From NCBI RefSeq assembly GCF_011766325.1, contig NZ_BLLG01000004.1, forward strand, positions 434,001-498,000: 64,000 bases of DNA. Reading direction: 5' to 3'. Positions 27,731 to 37,016 of the stretch are shown here, piece after piece. The stretch's first letter is position 1, and the number at the start of each line of letters is the position of its first letter. The notes beneath the pieces are model-generated. The model saw only the letters and a list, made by a program, of their open reading frames with translations, did no database searches and was not told the DNA's origin. The position numbers and the translations under genes were made by a program. This DNA is from Streptomyces pacificus. GTDB taxonomy: Bacteria; Actinomycetota; Actinomycetes; Streptomycetales; Streptomycetaceae.

Positions 27731-29173
27731 TCACCCCGGTGCCCACCGCCCGGCACCGGGGACGTCGCCACCGTCCGGCCGCCCGTCGAGGGCGCGGTCG
27801 ACGAGCGGCCCCGCCGCCCCGGTGTACTGCTCGGGGTCCAGCAGGGAGGCCAGTTCCCCCTCGGCGAAGACGCCCCGCAGCTCGGGCAGCCCGCCGAGGA
27901 TCCCGGCGAGCGGACGGCCCTCGCGGTCGGCCAGGGCGGAGGCCCGGGTCAGGCACCGGCGGGCTTCCGCCCTGCCGATCCGGGGCGCGAGGACGGCAGC
28001 GATCCGCTCCGTGACGACCTGGCTTCCGGTCAGGTCGAGATTGGCGCGCATCCGCTCCGGCCGGACGGTCAGGCCCTCCGCCAGCTCCACCGCGGTGTGG
28101 GCGGCGCCGCCCGTCAGCCGGAGGCACTCGCGCAGCAGCAGCCACTCGGCGTGCCAGGCGCCCCCGGAGCGCTCGTCCTCGGTGGTCAGGCACTGGGTCA
28201 GGCCGGCCGCGAGCACGGGCACCTGGAGCGCGGCGGAGCGGATCAGCGTCGCGAGCACCGGGTTGCGCTTGTGCGGCATGGCGGAGGACGCCCCGCGGCC
28301 CGCGGGAGCGGGTTCGCAGGCCTCGGCCACCTCGGTACGGGCCAGTACCTGCACGTCCACGGCGAACTTCCCCAGGGCGGCTGCGGTGTGCGCCAGCGCC
28401 GCGGCCAGGTCGGCGACCGGGGTGCGCAGCGCGTGCCACGGCAGCGGGGGCCTGGCCAGCCCCGTCTCCTCGGCGAAGGCCGCGGTGAGCCGGTCGAGGT
28501 AGTCGCCGAGTGCGTGGCCGGGGACGCCGCCGTCGACCTTCGCGTACTCCAGGTATCCGGCCAGCGTGCCGGCGGCGCCGCCGAGCGCCACCGGCAGCCC
28601 GTGGTCCAGGACCCGCTCGAGCCGCTCGGCGGACTGGAGTACCAGCTGGCGCCAGCCCGCCGCCTTGAGGCCGAAGGTGGTGGGCACGGCGTGCAGGGTG
28701 AGGGTACGGCCGGCCATCGGGGTGTCGCGGTGCTCCCGGGCGAGGCGGGCCAGGGCGCCGGCCGTGCGGTGCAGGTCGGCGAGGACCAGCCGGAGCGTCC
28801 TGGCGGCGACCAGCATGCTCCCCGTGTCGAGGATGTCCTGGCTCGTGGAGCCGCGGTGCACATACTCGGCGGCGGCCGGGTCCTCGGCGGCGACGGCGGC
28901 GGTGAGGGCCCGGACCAGTCCGACGACCGGGTTGGCGGTCTCCCGGGCGGCCAGCGCCAGGGCCCGGGTGTCCAGCCGCCCGGCTCGTGCGGCGGAGCCG
29001 ATCGCGTCGGCCGCGGACGCGGGCAGCGTACCCAGCCGGGCCTGGGCCCTGGCCAGGGCCGCTTCGGCGTCGAGCATCGCCTGGAGCCACGCCGGATCCC
29101 CGGTGGCCGCCTCCACGGGGGTGCCGGCCCGCACCGGGGAGAGCAGTCCCGCGTCGATGTCGTGCTCGTTCAC
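27731..29173 (-). CDS. creD: Fumarase/aspartase superfamily lyase (nitrosuccinate lyase CreD-like)
   Basis: 480 aa; GTG 29173 overlaps the upstream stop as GTGA. It carries EYVHRGSTSQDILDTG (about 103-118) and the superfamily signature ASSAMPHKRNPV (about 297-308), closest in type to 3-carboxymuconate cycloisomerase/adenylosuccinate lyase. In clusters for cremeomycin, fosfazinomycin and alazopeptin a lyase of this kind, next to a flavin enzyme like the one upstream, splits nitrosuccinate into fumarate and nitrous acid. The coupled pair here fits that pathway. An ordinary muconate or succinyl-group lyase is the alternative. Confidence 0.8.
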   Translation of the reverse strand: MNEHDIDAGLLSPVRAGTPVEAATGDPAWLQAMLDAEAALARAQARLGTLPASAADAIGSAARAGRLDTRALALAARETANPVVGLVRALTAAVAAEDPAAAEYVHRGSTSQDILDTGSMLVAARTLRLVLADLHRTAGALARLAREHRDTPMAGRTLTLHAVPTTFGLKAAGWRQLVLQSAERLERVLDHGLPVALGGAAGTLAGYLEYAKVDGGVPGHALGDYLDRLTAAFAEETGLARPPLPWHALRTPVADLAAALAHTAAALGKFAVDVQVLARTEVAEACEPAPAGRGASSAMPHKRNPVLATLIRSAALQVPVLAAGLTQCLTTEDERSGGAWHAEWLLLRECLRLTGGAAHTAVELAEGLTVRPERMRANLDLTGSQVVTERIAAVLAPRIGRAEARRCLTRASALADREGRPLAGILGGLPELRGVFAEGELASLLDPEQYTGAAGPLVDRALDGRPDGGDVPGAGRWAPG

Positions 29174-31284
29174 GCCACGGCCTCCCCGGCGTGGGCGGCG
29201 GCGTGGGCGTCGGCGGCGGCGAGGGTGTCGTCGGCGGCGGGGTGGGCGTCGGCGGCGGCGGCGAGGACGTCGGCGTGGGCAGGGGCATGGGCATGGGCAG
29301 GGACGTCGTCCGCCGCCAGGGTCAGCACGGCGGCGGCGATCGCGTCGGAGTCCTCGACGGTGACCGAGCCGACGCCGGGCCGGATGCCGGCCGCGGTGAC
29401 CCAGTGCACCGACTCGGTCGGCACCCCGTGCACGAACCGGCGCGGATGGGCGCGGCCCTCGGCGTCCAGGGGGTGGTGCGGCCGGCCCGAGACGGCCACG
29501 GCACCGGTCTCGTACGTGCTGCCGCACTCGCCCGGGATCCGGTAGGGCACGTACTGCCCCGTCGCCAGCAGATGGCGCATCAGCCGGTCGCCGGTACGGC
29601 GCAGGTCCGGCTCGGGCAACCGCGACTCGACCAGCGCCCCGGCCCGGTGCCGCTGCCCCGGTATCCGGCGGGAGCTCACCTCGAAGGCGGCGCCGCCGCC
29701 GTCCGCGACCGCCTCGACGACCACGCCGGGGCCGATGACCTCGACCGTGCCGGCCTCGACGAGGGCGATGAGCTCCTCGATCCTGGAGGTGGGCGGGCCG
29801 ATCGACAGGAAGGCGTTGAGCGGGGTGTACCAGCGCTCCAGCTCGTCCCGGTGGGAGTCACCCGCCAGCCCGCCGTGGTCGACCGCGAGACGGATCTCGT
29901 TGCGCAGGTCGCGCAGCACGTCGAGGGCCGCCTTGAGCGGACCGCTGACGTTGCCCTCCCTGGCCGCGGCGACATCCCGGCGGAGGTACGCCAGCAGCCA
30001 GCCGCGGAAGTCCCCCGCGGTGGCGAACTCCCGGTCCCCGTACGGCCGGGCGATCCGGTCCCAGTCCCAGCGTTCGGCGGAGTCGACCCCCGCGGCGCCG
30101 AGCAGCCGGTCCCGCTCCGCCGCGTCCCCGGCCAGCAGGAAGCGGTCGGTGAAGGCGGTCACCTCGTCCGCGTCCACCCCCCGGTCGGCCAGCAGGGCGG
30201 CGTAGTAGACGCTCTCCACCTCCGCGGTGATCAGCGGCCACAGGTGGGTGCCGAACCGGATCCACTCGCCGTCGGCCGCGAGCGCCCGCAGTTCGTCCGC
30301 CTTCTCCGCCGTCAGCAGCCTCGGCAGATACCGCCCGTAGGCGCCCTTCTCGTTCTCGCCCCGGGCGTGGTACGGGACGCCGCGCCGGGATCCGGCGAGG
30401 ATCCGCGGCTCCCGCCCGGACGGGTGGTAGACGAGCCGGTCGTCCACCCGCGTGAACGACCCGCCCCGCCCGGTGGTCAGCAGCGCCATGTGGTCGAAGA
30501 AGTTGAGACCGAGGCCGCGCAGCACGACACTCTGGCCCGGCCCGATCCGGGAGTGGTCCGTGTCGGCCGGGTTGGCCGGCCCGAGGTACACCAGACCGTG
30601 CTCGGCGGCGAAGGCACCGAGCCGCTGCTCCTCGGCGCCGGCCAGGACCGGCACATGGCCCTGCGTCAGCACCACCGCGTCCAGGCCGGACAGCCGGGTG
30701 CCGTCGGCCAGCAGCAGCGTCTGGTGCGCGCCGTACACACCGGACTCGTCGTCCAGCGCGACAGCGGCCTCCCGGTGGACCGCGATCTCCAGATGCCCCG
30801 GCGCGTCGGCGACCAGCGTCCGGAACACCCACTCCAGGTAGTGCCCGTAGAACGCGCGGCGGGGATAGTCGTCCGGGCCGAGCCGGCGGGCCTCCTCGAC
30901 GGCGGCGGCGCCCCCCTCCCCGGGGACGGGGACCGTACCGGCCGCCACGTCCCGGGCCCACTCGTGGAGGCTGGGCCCGTCCTCCACCGGTCCGACCAGG
31001 TTCACGGTGGCGTCGGCGAACACGGTGACCTGGGAGGCCACGGTGTTCATCAGCAGTTCCCCGGACTGGTCGGTACGCCACACCCGGCCGGGGCCCGGCG
31101 GGTACGGATCGACGACGTGGACCGTGAGGCGGCTCGTGGACGGGGACTTCCGCTCCTGGGCGATCAGGCGCTCCAGGACCGACAGGCCACGGGGGCCGGC
31201 CCCGACAACGGCGACGGCAGGCGGGCCGGTTGACGTGCTGCTTGACGTGCTGCTTGACGTGCTGGCTGTCGTACTGCTCTTCAC
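29170..31284 (-). CDS. creE: FAD/NAD(P)-binding monooxygenase (aspartate N-oxidase CreE-like)
   Basis: 704 aa from GTG 31284 with CGGAGA upstream. Dinucleotide-binding VAVVGAGPRGLSVLERL (about 24-40), LMNTVASQVTVFAD (about 77-90) and a second nucleotide segment SVVLRGLGLNFFDHMALL (about 250) belong to the large FAD-NAD(P)-binding-9 type. CreE/FzmM-type enzymes that oxidise L-aspartate to nitrosuccinate have this size and annotation. The translational coupling to a CreD-like lyase is the main support. The N-terminus is a Ser/Thr repeat from three copies of a 12-nt DNA unit, and the last 55 residues are an Ala/His/Asp-rich low-complexity tail. Confidence 0.78.
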   Translation of the reverse strand: MKSSTTASTSSSTSSSTSTGPPAVAVVGAGPRGLSVLERLIAQERKSPSTSRLTVHVVDPYPPGPGRVWRTDQSGELLMNTVASQVTVFADATVNLVGPVEDGPSLHEWARDVAAGTVPVPGEGGAAAVEEARRLGPDDYPRRAFYGHYLEWVFRTLVADAPGHLEIAVHREAAVALDDESGVYGAHQTLLLADGTRLSGLDAVVLTQGHVPVLAGAEEQRLGAFAAEHGLVYLGPANPADTDHSRIGPGQSVVLRGLGLNFFDHMALLTTGRGGSFTRVDDRLVYHPSGREPRILAGSRRGVPYHARGENEKGAYGRYLPRLLTAEKADELRALAADGEWIRFGTHLWPLITAEVESVYYAALLADRGVDADEVTAFTDRFLLAGDAAERDRLLGAAGVDSAERWDWDRIARPYGDREFATAGDFRGWLLAYLRRDVAAAREGNVSGPLKAALDVLRDLRNEIRLAVDHGGLAGDSHRDELERWYTPLNAFLSIGPPTSRIEELIALVEAGTVEVIGPGVVVEAVADGGGAAFEVSSRRIPGQRHRAGALVESRLPEPDLRRTGDRLMRHLLATGQYVPYRIPGECGSTYETGAVAVSGRPHHPLDAEGRAHPRRFVHGVPTESVHWVTAAGIRPGVGSVTVEDSDAIAAAVLTLAADDVPAHAHAPAHADVLAAAADAHPAADDTLAAADAHAAAHAGEAVA

Positions 31285-32028
31285 GGGCGTTCTCCGCTCG
31301 ACGGTGCAGGGGAAGAGGGAAGAGGGAAGAGGGAGGTAGTAGCGAAAAAGGGGGAGGGGACGGGAGGGGAGGGGAGAGGACGGAAGGGAAGGAGACCGGT
31401 CGCACGGCCGGATCCGGGGGAGGACGCACGGGGACACCACACCCACCCCCTCCACCGCCGCACCGGCCGGGCGTCGGCGACGCGTGGTAGCGGCGGTCCG
31501 CAGGAAGGACTCCGGGAGGGCGGAGGCAAGGCGGAACCTTTGGGCACCGCGGCGCGCCGCGCCCCGACGTCAGCAGAGGCGCGGCGCCGGAGGCGGAGCC
31601 GCAGCCGGCACGGCCTGCGCCCGCGAGCCCCCGCAGGGCCGCTGCCGCCGAGGACGCCGGGCACGGGAACGCGCCGCTGCGCGGACGCGCCTGCCCGCCC
31701 CGCCGCTGAGGCGGACGGGGCCGGTGCCGCCCCGCCCCTGACAGGGCGGGCGCCGAAGCCCTCCGGTCCGCGCCGGATCCCGGACTTAGCGGAGCGGGCT
31801 GGGGATGAGGCTCTGGATCACGTCCGCGCGGACGGAGCACTCCTCCGCACCGCGTGCCGAAGCCCTCAGCGTGGCGGCGTCGGCCGCTGCTGCGGTATCT
31901 CGCAGAGTGCGGCCGGACTCCCGGAGCGCCATCGGTTTCCCCCAGTGGAAGATCTGCCGTCACGGTCCCTCGGGGGACACCGCGCAAGGGTGCCCGCGGG
32001 CCGGAAACTGTCGTCACAACCTCTGACA

Positions 32029-32107
32029 GCAACTATGGGAAGGCGCCCCGGTCTCGGACAAGGCAGCCAATCCCTCGGATCGGCGCACTGCCGGGAAGCG
32101 AAGGATG
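32029..32107 (+). promoter_or_regulatory. 79-nt element, copy B (matches 1925-2003)
   Basis: Same end anchors (GCAACTATG and GAAGCGAAGGATG) at the same 66-nt spacing as copy A, with 25 of the last 30 positions identical. Here the terminal ATG is followed at once by a stop (TAA), so it is not a gene start. Upstream, CTGTC/GACAG can pair where copy A has a different pairing, TTGCC/GGCAA. It lies 247 nt before the C1q-like gene start. Confidence 0.45.
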
Positions 32108-32300
32108 TAAAGGGGGACAGATCTGAGCGAAAGCCGCGCCCGCGGACGCGCTTCCTCCACCGGGGCGGGTCGTGCCCCGCGAGGACGCACCAGCGCGGTG
32201 CCGCGACCCGTCACCCGAACAAGCACCCCCGGACACCCGCCCGGCCCAATTTGTCGCATATATGGACCATGTGTGTTGCCGGAGAAACACCGGCGGACCA

Positions 32301-32335
32301 GTCTTTCCCCCGCCGCAACAAGGCGGCAGAAAGAC
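32301..32335 (+). promoter_or_regulatory. 5'-leader hairpin before the C1q-like gene
   Basis: Outer stem GTCTTTC (32301-32307)/GAAAGAC (32329-32335), a symmetric 2x2 internal loop and inner stem CCGCC/GGCGG. It ends 19 nt before the ATG and just before the GGAGAG ribosome site. It could stabilise the leader or tune initiation of a secreted protein. Confidence 0.55.
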
Positions 32336-32354
32336 AAGATGGAGAGTCCTCATA

Positions 32355-33014
32355 ATGAAGAACGCCGCTCACGGAATCGGGATGCGATCCCGCCGCGCCC
32401 GACTGACCGCGCTCGCCTCGTTCACACTGGCCCTGTCGCTCGGCATGGCCACCCCTGCGACAGCGACTCAGGCGACCACCGAGCGCGCCACGGTGTCGAG
32501 CAGCCCGGATCCCGGCAGCGAAGACTGCGGAAAGGATCCGAAGCGCGGCTGCAAACAGCAGGTCGACGTCGGCGCGAGCGTCTTCCGCAACGCACAGGCT
32601 CAGCTCATCCCGTCCGGCACCCCGACGCAGATCCTGTTCGACCAGGCCCTGTACGACACGGACGCGATGTTCGACCCGGTGAACTCGACTCTCGTCGTCA
32701 ACACACCCGGCCGCTACCTCCTCAACGCGAACATCTCCTGGGGGAAGCTCGTACCCGGCGTCAACGACTTCTACTCGATCTTCCTTCAGGTCAACGGCAG
32801 CAACATCGCGTTCAACGAGCAGGTGGCAACGGCCGCGTTCGCCACCCAGGCGGTCACCACCGTCCTCGAACTGGAGGAAGGCGACGTGATCTCGCTGATG
32901 GCGCTCCAGAACACGGACAACGACGCCGTCTCGGGGACCGTCTTCGGCAACAACTTCGACCCCCTGGCCCCGGTACTCCAGGCAGAACTGCTCGAACCCG
33001 GGGACCCGGCCTAG
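32355..33014 (+). CDS. Secreted protein with C1q/TNF-like jelly-roll domain
   Basis: 219 aa. Signal peptide with basic start (MRSRRARL), hydrophobic core ALASFTLALSLGM and likely cleavage after ATPATA (about residue 38). The mature part begins with an Asp/Cys-containing linker. It continues with VGASVFRNAQAQLIPSGTPT, NSTLVVNTPGRYLLNANISW and DVISLMALQNTDNDAVSG, the strand pattern of C1q-like trimeric domains. Two cysteines flank KDPKRG (EDCGKDPKRGC). It lies between regions 1 and 2 and is not an obvious biosynthetic gene. The long leader carries the 79-nt element and a hairpin. Confidence 0.75.
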   Translation: MKNAAHGIGMRSRRARLTALASFTLALSLGMATPATATQATTERATVSSSPDPGSEDCGKDPKRGCKQQVDVGASVFRNAQAQLIPSGTPTQILFDQALYDTDAMFDPVNSTLVVNTPGRYLLNANISWGKLVPGVNDFYSIFLQVNGSNIAFNEQVATAAFATQAVTTVLELEEGDVISLMALQNTDNDAVSGTVFGNNFDPLAPVLQAELLEPGDPA

Positions 33015-33121
33015 GAACCCCTCCGCGAACGGTGGGGCGGACAGCCTCGGGGGCTCCCGGGGCAGACGAGCCCGACACCTGGGACACGCCGTACGGTGTC
33101 CCGTCGGCGCGCGGCACGAGA

Positions 33122-33149
33122 GTGCGGGGGGGGGGCCGCCTCCCCCCAC
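33122..33149. terminator. Possible terminator between convergent genes
   Basis: A G-run opposed to a C-run (GTGC-G-run, GCCGCC, C-run-AC) can form a GC stem between the C1q-like gene and the convergent MFS gene. The alignment of the stem is approximate. Confidence 0.4.
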
Positions 33150-33203
33150 AGCGCGCTCCGCGCAGCAACTGCGCCTCGTCAAGCAGGTGTTGACAGCCGT
33201 ACA

Positions 33204-34493
33204 CTACTCTGCCATCTCACCACCCGCTGCACTCTGGAGGCGGTCTCCAGCGGGGCTCTTCGTCACGCTGGCGCGCAGTCGTGCCCTTCGCGCCTGGGTC
33301 TGCTGCCGCGGGAAGAGCGCGAGCGCCAGTATCGCGAGCACCGCGGCAACGGCCAGGAGTGCGAACCAGTAGACATCCCCGAGTCTGCCCTCTTGTGCGA
33401 GGGCGGACGAACCGAGGTTGGCCGCCGAGCCGCCGAGGGCGATGCACACGCCGATCAGCCCGAAGGCCGTGCCACGCAATGAGGCGTCCACGGTGGCGGC
33501 GACTTCGCTGTCGAGACGGGGATCGATGATCACTTCACCCAGCGAGAACAGCACCACGCCGGTGATCAGCAGCACCAGAGAGCCGAACCCGAGCAGTGCG
33601 AAGCCGATCCCCATCACCAGCAGGCCGCCGGCGACCACGACTGGCGTGTGCGGCACCTTGCCCATGGGGGCGCTGACCAGGACCTGGAGCACGACGACCG
33701 ATACGGCGTTGACCGTGAAGAGGACGCCGGCGTACGCGGGCCCGTAGTGGTCAGCGGCCAGCACCGGCATGGCGTACTCGATGTGGACGTAGCAGAAGCC
33801 GAAGGCCGTGGCCACGCCGGCGATCCACAGGAGGCGCCTGTTGTGGCGCAGCAGGGAGAGGAATCTGCGGATGTGTCCGCGGGAGCGCTGCCCTTCCCTC
33901 GGTGGCACCGGAACGTGTGACGCAAGGCGGCGCAGGCGCCAGAAGGCCGGCACGAGAAGGGCGAACACCGCAGCCGTCGCCACCAGGCCGAGTTCGGGCC
34001 GGCCCAGCAGCAGCACACTGCCGACCAGCGGGCCCACTGCGAGACCGGCGTTGTTGGCGGCGCTGCGCAGGGAGAAGACCGGTGCCGACGCCGAGGAGTC
34101 CCGCAGGAGGGCGACGATCGCGGCCTTGCCCGCGGGAATGTACAGGGCGCTGCCCAGGCCGAGGAGCCCGCACGCGACGATGACGCCGGGGGCGGAGGTG
34201 GCATGGGCCAGCAGGAGGAACGACGCCACGCGGACGCAGAGCCCCAGGCAGATCGCCGCGATCGCGCCGATCCGGTCCGCCAGCGCGCCGCCGACCATCA
34301 TCAGACCGAACTGGGACCAGAGTTTCACCGTCAGGGCGACGCCGGCGACCCACGGTGCGAGACCCTGATGCCCGGTCATGTAGACCGCCAGGTAGGGGAC
34401 GACGATGCTGCTGCCGAGCGTGATGAAGAAGTTCCCGATGAGGAGCAGCGTGCACCCCGGCGTGTTTCTGACCAGAGCGAGAGTCTCCCGCAT
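33204..34493 (-). CDS. MFS transporter, probable exporter of region 2
   Basis: 429 aa, about 12 membrane segments. It starts at ATG 34493, 2 nt after the stop of the ATP-grasp gene. MFS loop GGALADRIGAIAAI follows the second span and VDASLRGTAFGLIG is near residue 335. Last gene of the operon ACT protein - acyltransferase - ATP-grasp - MFS; likely exports the region-2 product. It is a separate branch from the two MFS genes of region 1. Confidence 0.9.
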   Translation of the reverse strand: MRETLALVRNTPGCTLLLIGNFFITLGSSIVVPYLAVYMTGHQGLAPWVAGVALTVKLWSQFGLMMVGGALADRIGAIAAICLGLCVRVASFLLLAHATSAPGVIVACGLLGLGSALYIPAGKAAIVALLRDSSASAPVFSLRSAANNAGLAVGPLVGSVLLLGRPELGLVATAAVFALLVPAFWRLRRLASHVPVPPREGQRSRGHIRRFLSLLRHNRRLLWIAGVATAFGFCYVHIEYAMPVLAADHYGPAYAGVLFTVNAVSVVVLQVLVSAPMGKVPHTPVVVAGGLLVMGIGFALLGFGSLVLLITGVVLFSLGEVIIDPRLDSEVAATVDASLRGTAFGLIGVCIALGGSAANLGSSALAQEGRLGDVYWFALLAVAAVLAILALALFPRQQTQARRARLRASVTKSPAGDRLQSAAGGEMAE

Positions 34494-34495
34494 CG

Positions 34496-35713
34496 TCAGA
34501 CGCCGACTTCGAGGACGTAGGCGTCAGACAGCTCGTGCAGGTGCTGGGCCATCTCCGCTTCGTCGCGGGCGGTGAAGAAGACCAGTCCGGTCGTGGTCGC
34601 GGACGTCAGATCCGGTGGCACCACGTCGCCGACGGACAGGGACATGTTCACTGCGACGACGCCCGGACACGCGGCGAGCTCCGCCTCGGTGCTGAGCCCC
34701 GTGATCCGGCCGGGCCGGGTCGGGAGCATCACCGTCGCAAGGATCCCCTCGGGGCTGCGGGGGGCGATGTCGGGGGTCCGGCCGAGCGATACCTCCCAGA
34801 ACACGTCCCACAGATCGACGCCGTGGTGCCGCTGCACCGCTGCCGTGATGCCTCCCCCGCCCGGGCGGCAGGCGATCTCGCCCACGACGAATCCGGAGCC
34901 TGTCTTGAACAGTTCCAGATGAGTCACCCCGTCGGTCAGCCCGAGAGCCCGGACGACCTCGGCATTGAGTTCAGTGACGGCCGTGAAATCCTCGTGCCCC
35001 TGCGGAAGGAGGTAAGAACCGCTGAACGTGTCGACTTGCCCGAGAATGGGCGAGAAATAGCGGGACGGAGCGGCGAAGACCACCTTTCCGTCACGGACGA
35101 CAGCGTCGCAGTGATACTCGTGGTCCATTTCGATGAACTGTTCCACGATCAGAGGGGTCGTACTGTTCCGGATTTCTTCCCCGGCGGGTCCGGACAGGAG
35201 CCGCTCATGGTCCTCCGGAGAGTCAAGTACGGTCACACCCATGCAGCCGCCGCCGAAAACGGGCTTGGTCACACAGGGCCAGCCCGTGTGCGCGGCCGCC
35301 TCCGGTACGTCGTCCACCTTCATCACCTGCCGGAAGGCCGCGGTGGGAAGTCCGGCAGCCGCCAGGCGCTGTTTCATGATGAACTTGTTGGAGAAGGCCA
35401 GGGACATGTCGTAGCTGTCGCCCGGAATACCCAGGGTGGAGCGCACATAGCCGGCTGACGGTACGGCGAGTTCCACGGGAGAGACGATGCGGTCGACGGG
35501 GTCTTTCCTGGACAGCTCCGATACGGTTTCCAGGACCAGTCCCGGATCGCGCACTGTGGCTATCTCCCGGACCGTGACCGAGGGGCCGAATACATGAGTG
35601 TGCCCCTGGTCGGCGATCACCGTTATGCGCAGGTCGTCCGACTTCTGCAACAAGCGCAGGGGAAGCGCGCGGCGTCTCGTGGCGAGTACGGCGACATGAG
35701 AGGTCTTAGGCAT
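34496..35713 (-). CDS. ATP-grasp ligase of region 2
   Basis: 405 aa from ATG 35713. ATP-grasp motifs WPCVTKPVFGGGCMGVTVL (about 150-168), LIVEQFIEMDHEYHCDAVV (about 195-213), and VVGEIACRPGGGGITAAVQ (about 295-313). A complete single-module carboxylate-amine/thiol ligase, related to but distinct from the region 1 enzymes. It sits between an acyltransferase-like gene and an MFS gene and most likely attaches an amino acid to the peptide made by the A-T-C NRPS, or caps it. Confidence 0.86.
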   Translation of the reverse strand: MPKTSHVAVLATRRRALPLRLLQKSDDLRITVIADQGHTHVFGPSVTVREIATVRDPGLVLETVSELSRKDPVDRIVSPVELAVPSAGYVRSTLGIPGDSYDMSLAFSNKFIMKQRLAAAGLPTAAFRQVMKVDDVPEAAAHTGWPCVTKPVFGGGCMGVTVLDSPEDHERLLSGPAGEEIRNSTTPLIVEQFIEMDHEYHCDAVVRDGKVVFAAPSRYFSPILGQVDTFSGSYLLPQGHEDFTAVTELNAEVVRALGLTDGVTHLELFKTGSGFVVGEIACRPGGGGITAAVQRHHGVDLWDVFWEVSLGRTPDIAPRSPEGILATVMLPTRPGRITGLSTEAELAACPGVVAVNMSLSVGDVVPPDLTSATTTGLVFFTARDEAEMAQHLHELSDAYVLEVGV

Positions 35714-35783
35714 GGCTTCTTTCGTGCCGATTCCATACGGGTGGTGAGCCGTGTCGGCCCCGGGCTTCACATCGGTGGCCGGT

Positions 35784-37016
35784 TCAGAGCAGGCCGGCGT
35801 CCTGCCAGGAGGTGCGTTCCCAGTAAGCGGGAGGCAGAGCTCCCAGGACCCCGCCGAAACGTCTTTCCAGCTCGGTGAGCTGCTCGCTGTTGCGCCGCCG
35901 GGCATCCACGCTCCGCACCAGGCCGTCGGGGAAGGACATCATCGAGAATCGGGGTTCCAGGATCGCGCCGCGCCGCACCTTGGCGTCACTCGTCTCCAGG
36001 CTGAACCGGATCGCCTTCACGCCGTTCCTGATCGCGTGGCGAATGGGCTCGTAGAAGGCGAGGGTGAAATACGCGCCGGCTTCTTCGGGGATCCTTTCGT
36101 AGTCGAAACCGACGATCCGGAAGTAGAGTTCGTCCTTCCAGGGATAGAGCAGGGAAAAGCCGGTGATCTTCGAGTCCTGGCTGATCGTGAGGCACAGGGG
36201 CTCGTCGCCGAACACCTCGGCCTGCCGGCCTATATGGGCGCGCAGCCTGCGCTCCGAGCTGTTGGCCCCGTACCGCCGGTTCAGATTGGCGAGGAGGGTC
36301 GCCATCCGCGAGTGGTCCCTGCTCAGGCTGCCGTTCTCGACGGCCAGCCCGGACGCCTCGAACGCCGCGAGGTCCTTGCGGGCCGCCCGGCGGCGGCTGC
36401 TGCTCAGCATGTCCAGGTAGCCGTCGAAGTTGTCCCAGGTGACAGGAAGTACCGTGTCGCCCGCTGCCAACTGAGGTGTCGTGGCGGGGGCGGCGGCCGA
36501 GGAGAGCGCCCCGGCGGTGGAGGCGTCCGCGTACAGGAGCGAGAAGCTCCGCACCGTGTCCGGCACCGCCTCCCGGCAGGCATCGACGAGGCATCGCACG
36601 GCATCCGCGCGGGTCGCCTCGTCGAGGTCCGGTGCGACCGGGATCCGGGTGGTGTAGCCGGCGCGCCCGCCGAGGAGCACCGCGGGATAGAGGCCGTCGC
36701 GTGGAACGTCCGGACGCAGGCTTTCGATTTCCAGCGCGAGGTAGGGGTCGTACGGCTTGTCGGGCGGGGCCTCGTCCGTGGTGTAGAAGGGAAGCCCGGC
36801 CAGCAGCCGTCCGTCTTTGCCGCGTACGACGACGTACCGGGCACGGAAGGTGTCGTGCACTTCGGCGACTCGGAGCCATTTGTGGCTGCTGTAGAAATCT
36901 CCGGGCCCGAGCAGCGCATCCCACTCCGCCTCTCCGACGGACCGCAGGTCGTCGCATACTGACACGTGCCAGTCGTGTGCTGTCCGCGCATCCGCCATTG
37001 CGCTGTTCTCTTTCAC
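35784..37016 (-). CDS. FemAB/GNAT-like acyltransferase (peptidogalycan biosynthesis-type)
   Basis: 410 aa from GTG 37016, which overlaps the upstream stop as GTGA and has GAGGAG upstream; ATG 36998 is the alternative. The N-half has DFYSSHKWLRVAEVHDTF and VAPDLDEATRADAVRCLVD. The C-half has SSRRRAARKDLAAFEASGL, FRIVGFDYERIPEEAGAYFT and NGVKAIRFSLETSDAKVRRG, the pattern of COG3146-like GNAT/FemAB proteins. These transfer an acyl or aminoacyl group to an amine. Here it may acylate the N-hydroxy-diamino acid or transfer from an aminoacyl donor. The donor is unknown. Confidence 0.75.
   Translation of the reverse strand: MKENSAMADARTAHDWHVSVCDDLRSVGEAEWDALLGPGDFYSSHKWLRVAEVHDTFRARYVVVRGKDGRLLAGLPFYTTDEAPPDKPYDPYLALEIESLRPDVPRDGLYPAVLLGGRAGYTTRIPVAPDLDEATRADAVRCLVDACREAVPDTVRSFSLLYADASTAGALSSAAAPATTPQLAAGDTVLPVTWDNFDGYLDMLSSSRRRAARKDLAAFEASGLAVENGSLSRDHSRMATLLANLNRRYGANSSERRLRAHIGRQAEVFGDEPLCLTISQDSKITGFSLLYPWKDELYFRIVGFDYERIPEEAGAYFTLAFYEPIRHAIRNGVKAIRFSLETSDAKVRRGAILEPRFSMMSFPDGLVRSVDARRRNSEQLTELERRFGGVLGALPPAYWERTSWQDAGLL

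Larger units (their letters stand above)
31285..32354. other. 1,070-nt non-coding region between the creE-like gene and the C1q-like gene
   Basis: I support no gene here. From about 31308 to 31395 the plus strand is almost pure purine, so the leader of the leftward mRNA would be pyrimidine-rich. A GC hairpin CCCGCCC/GGGCGGG lies at 31732-31751. Copy B of the 79-nt element is at 32029-32107, and a stable leader hairpin is at 32301-32335. Open frames in 31480-32350 have no ribosome site and no family resemblance. Confidence 0.6.

Noticed and set aside
32107..32354. Gene start after the second 79-nt element
   Set aside because: The ATG in the element is followed at once by a stop, and the other frames to 32354 are Arg/Pro-rich with no resemblance to the regulator that follows copy A.
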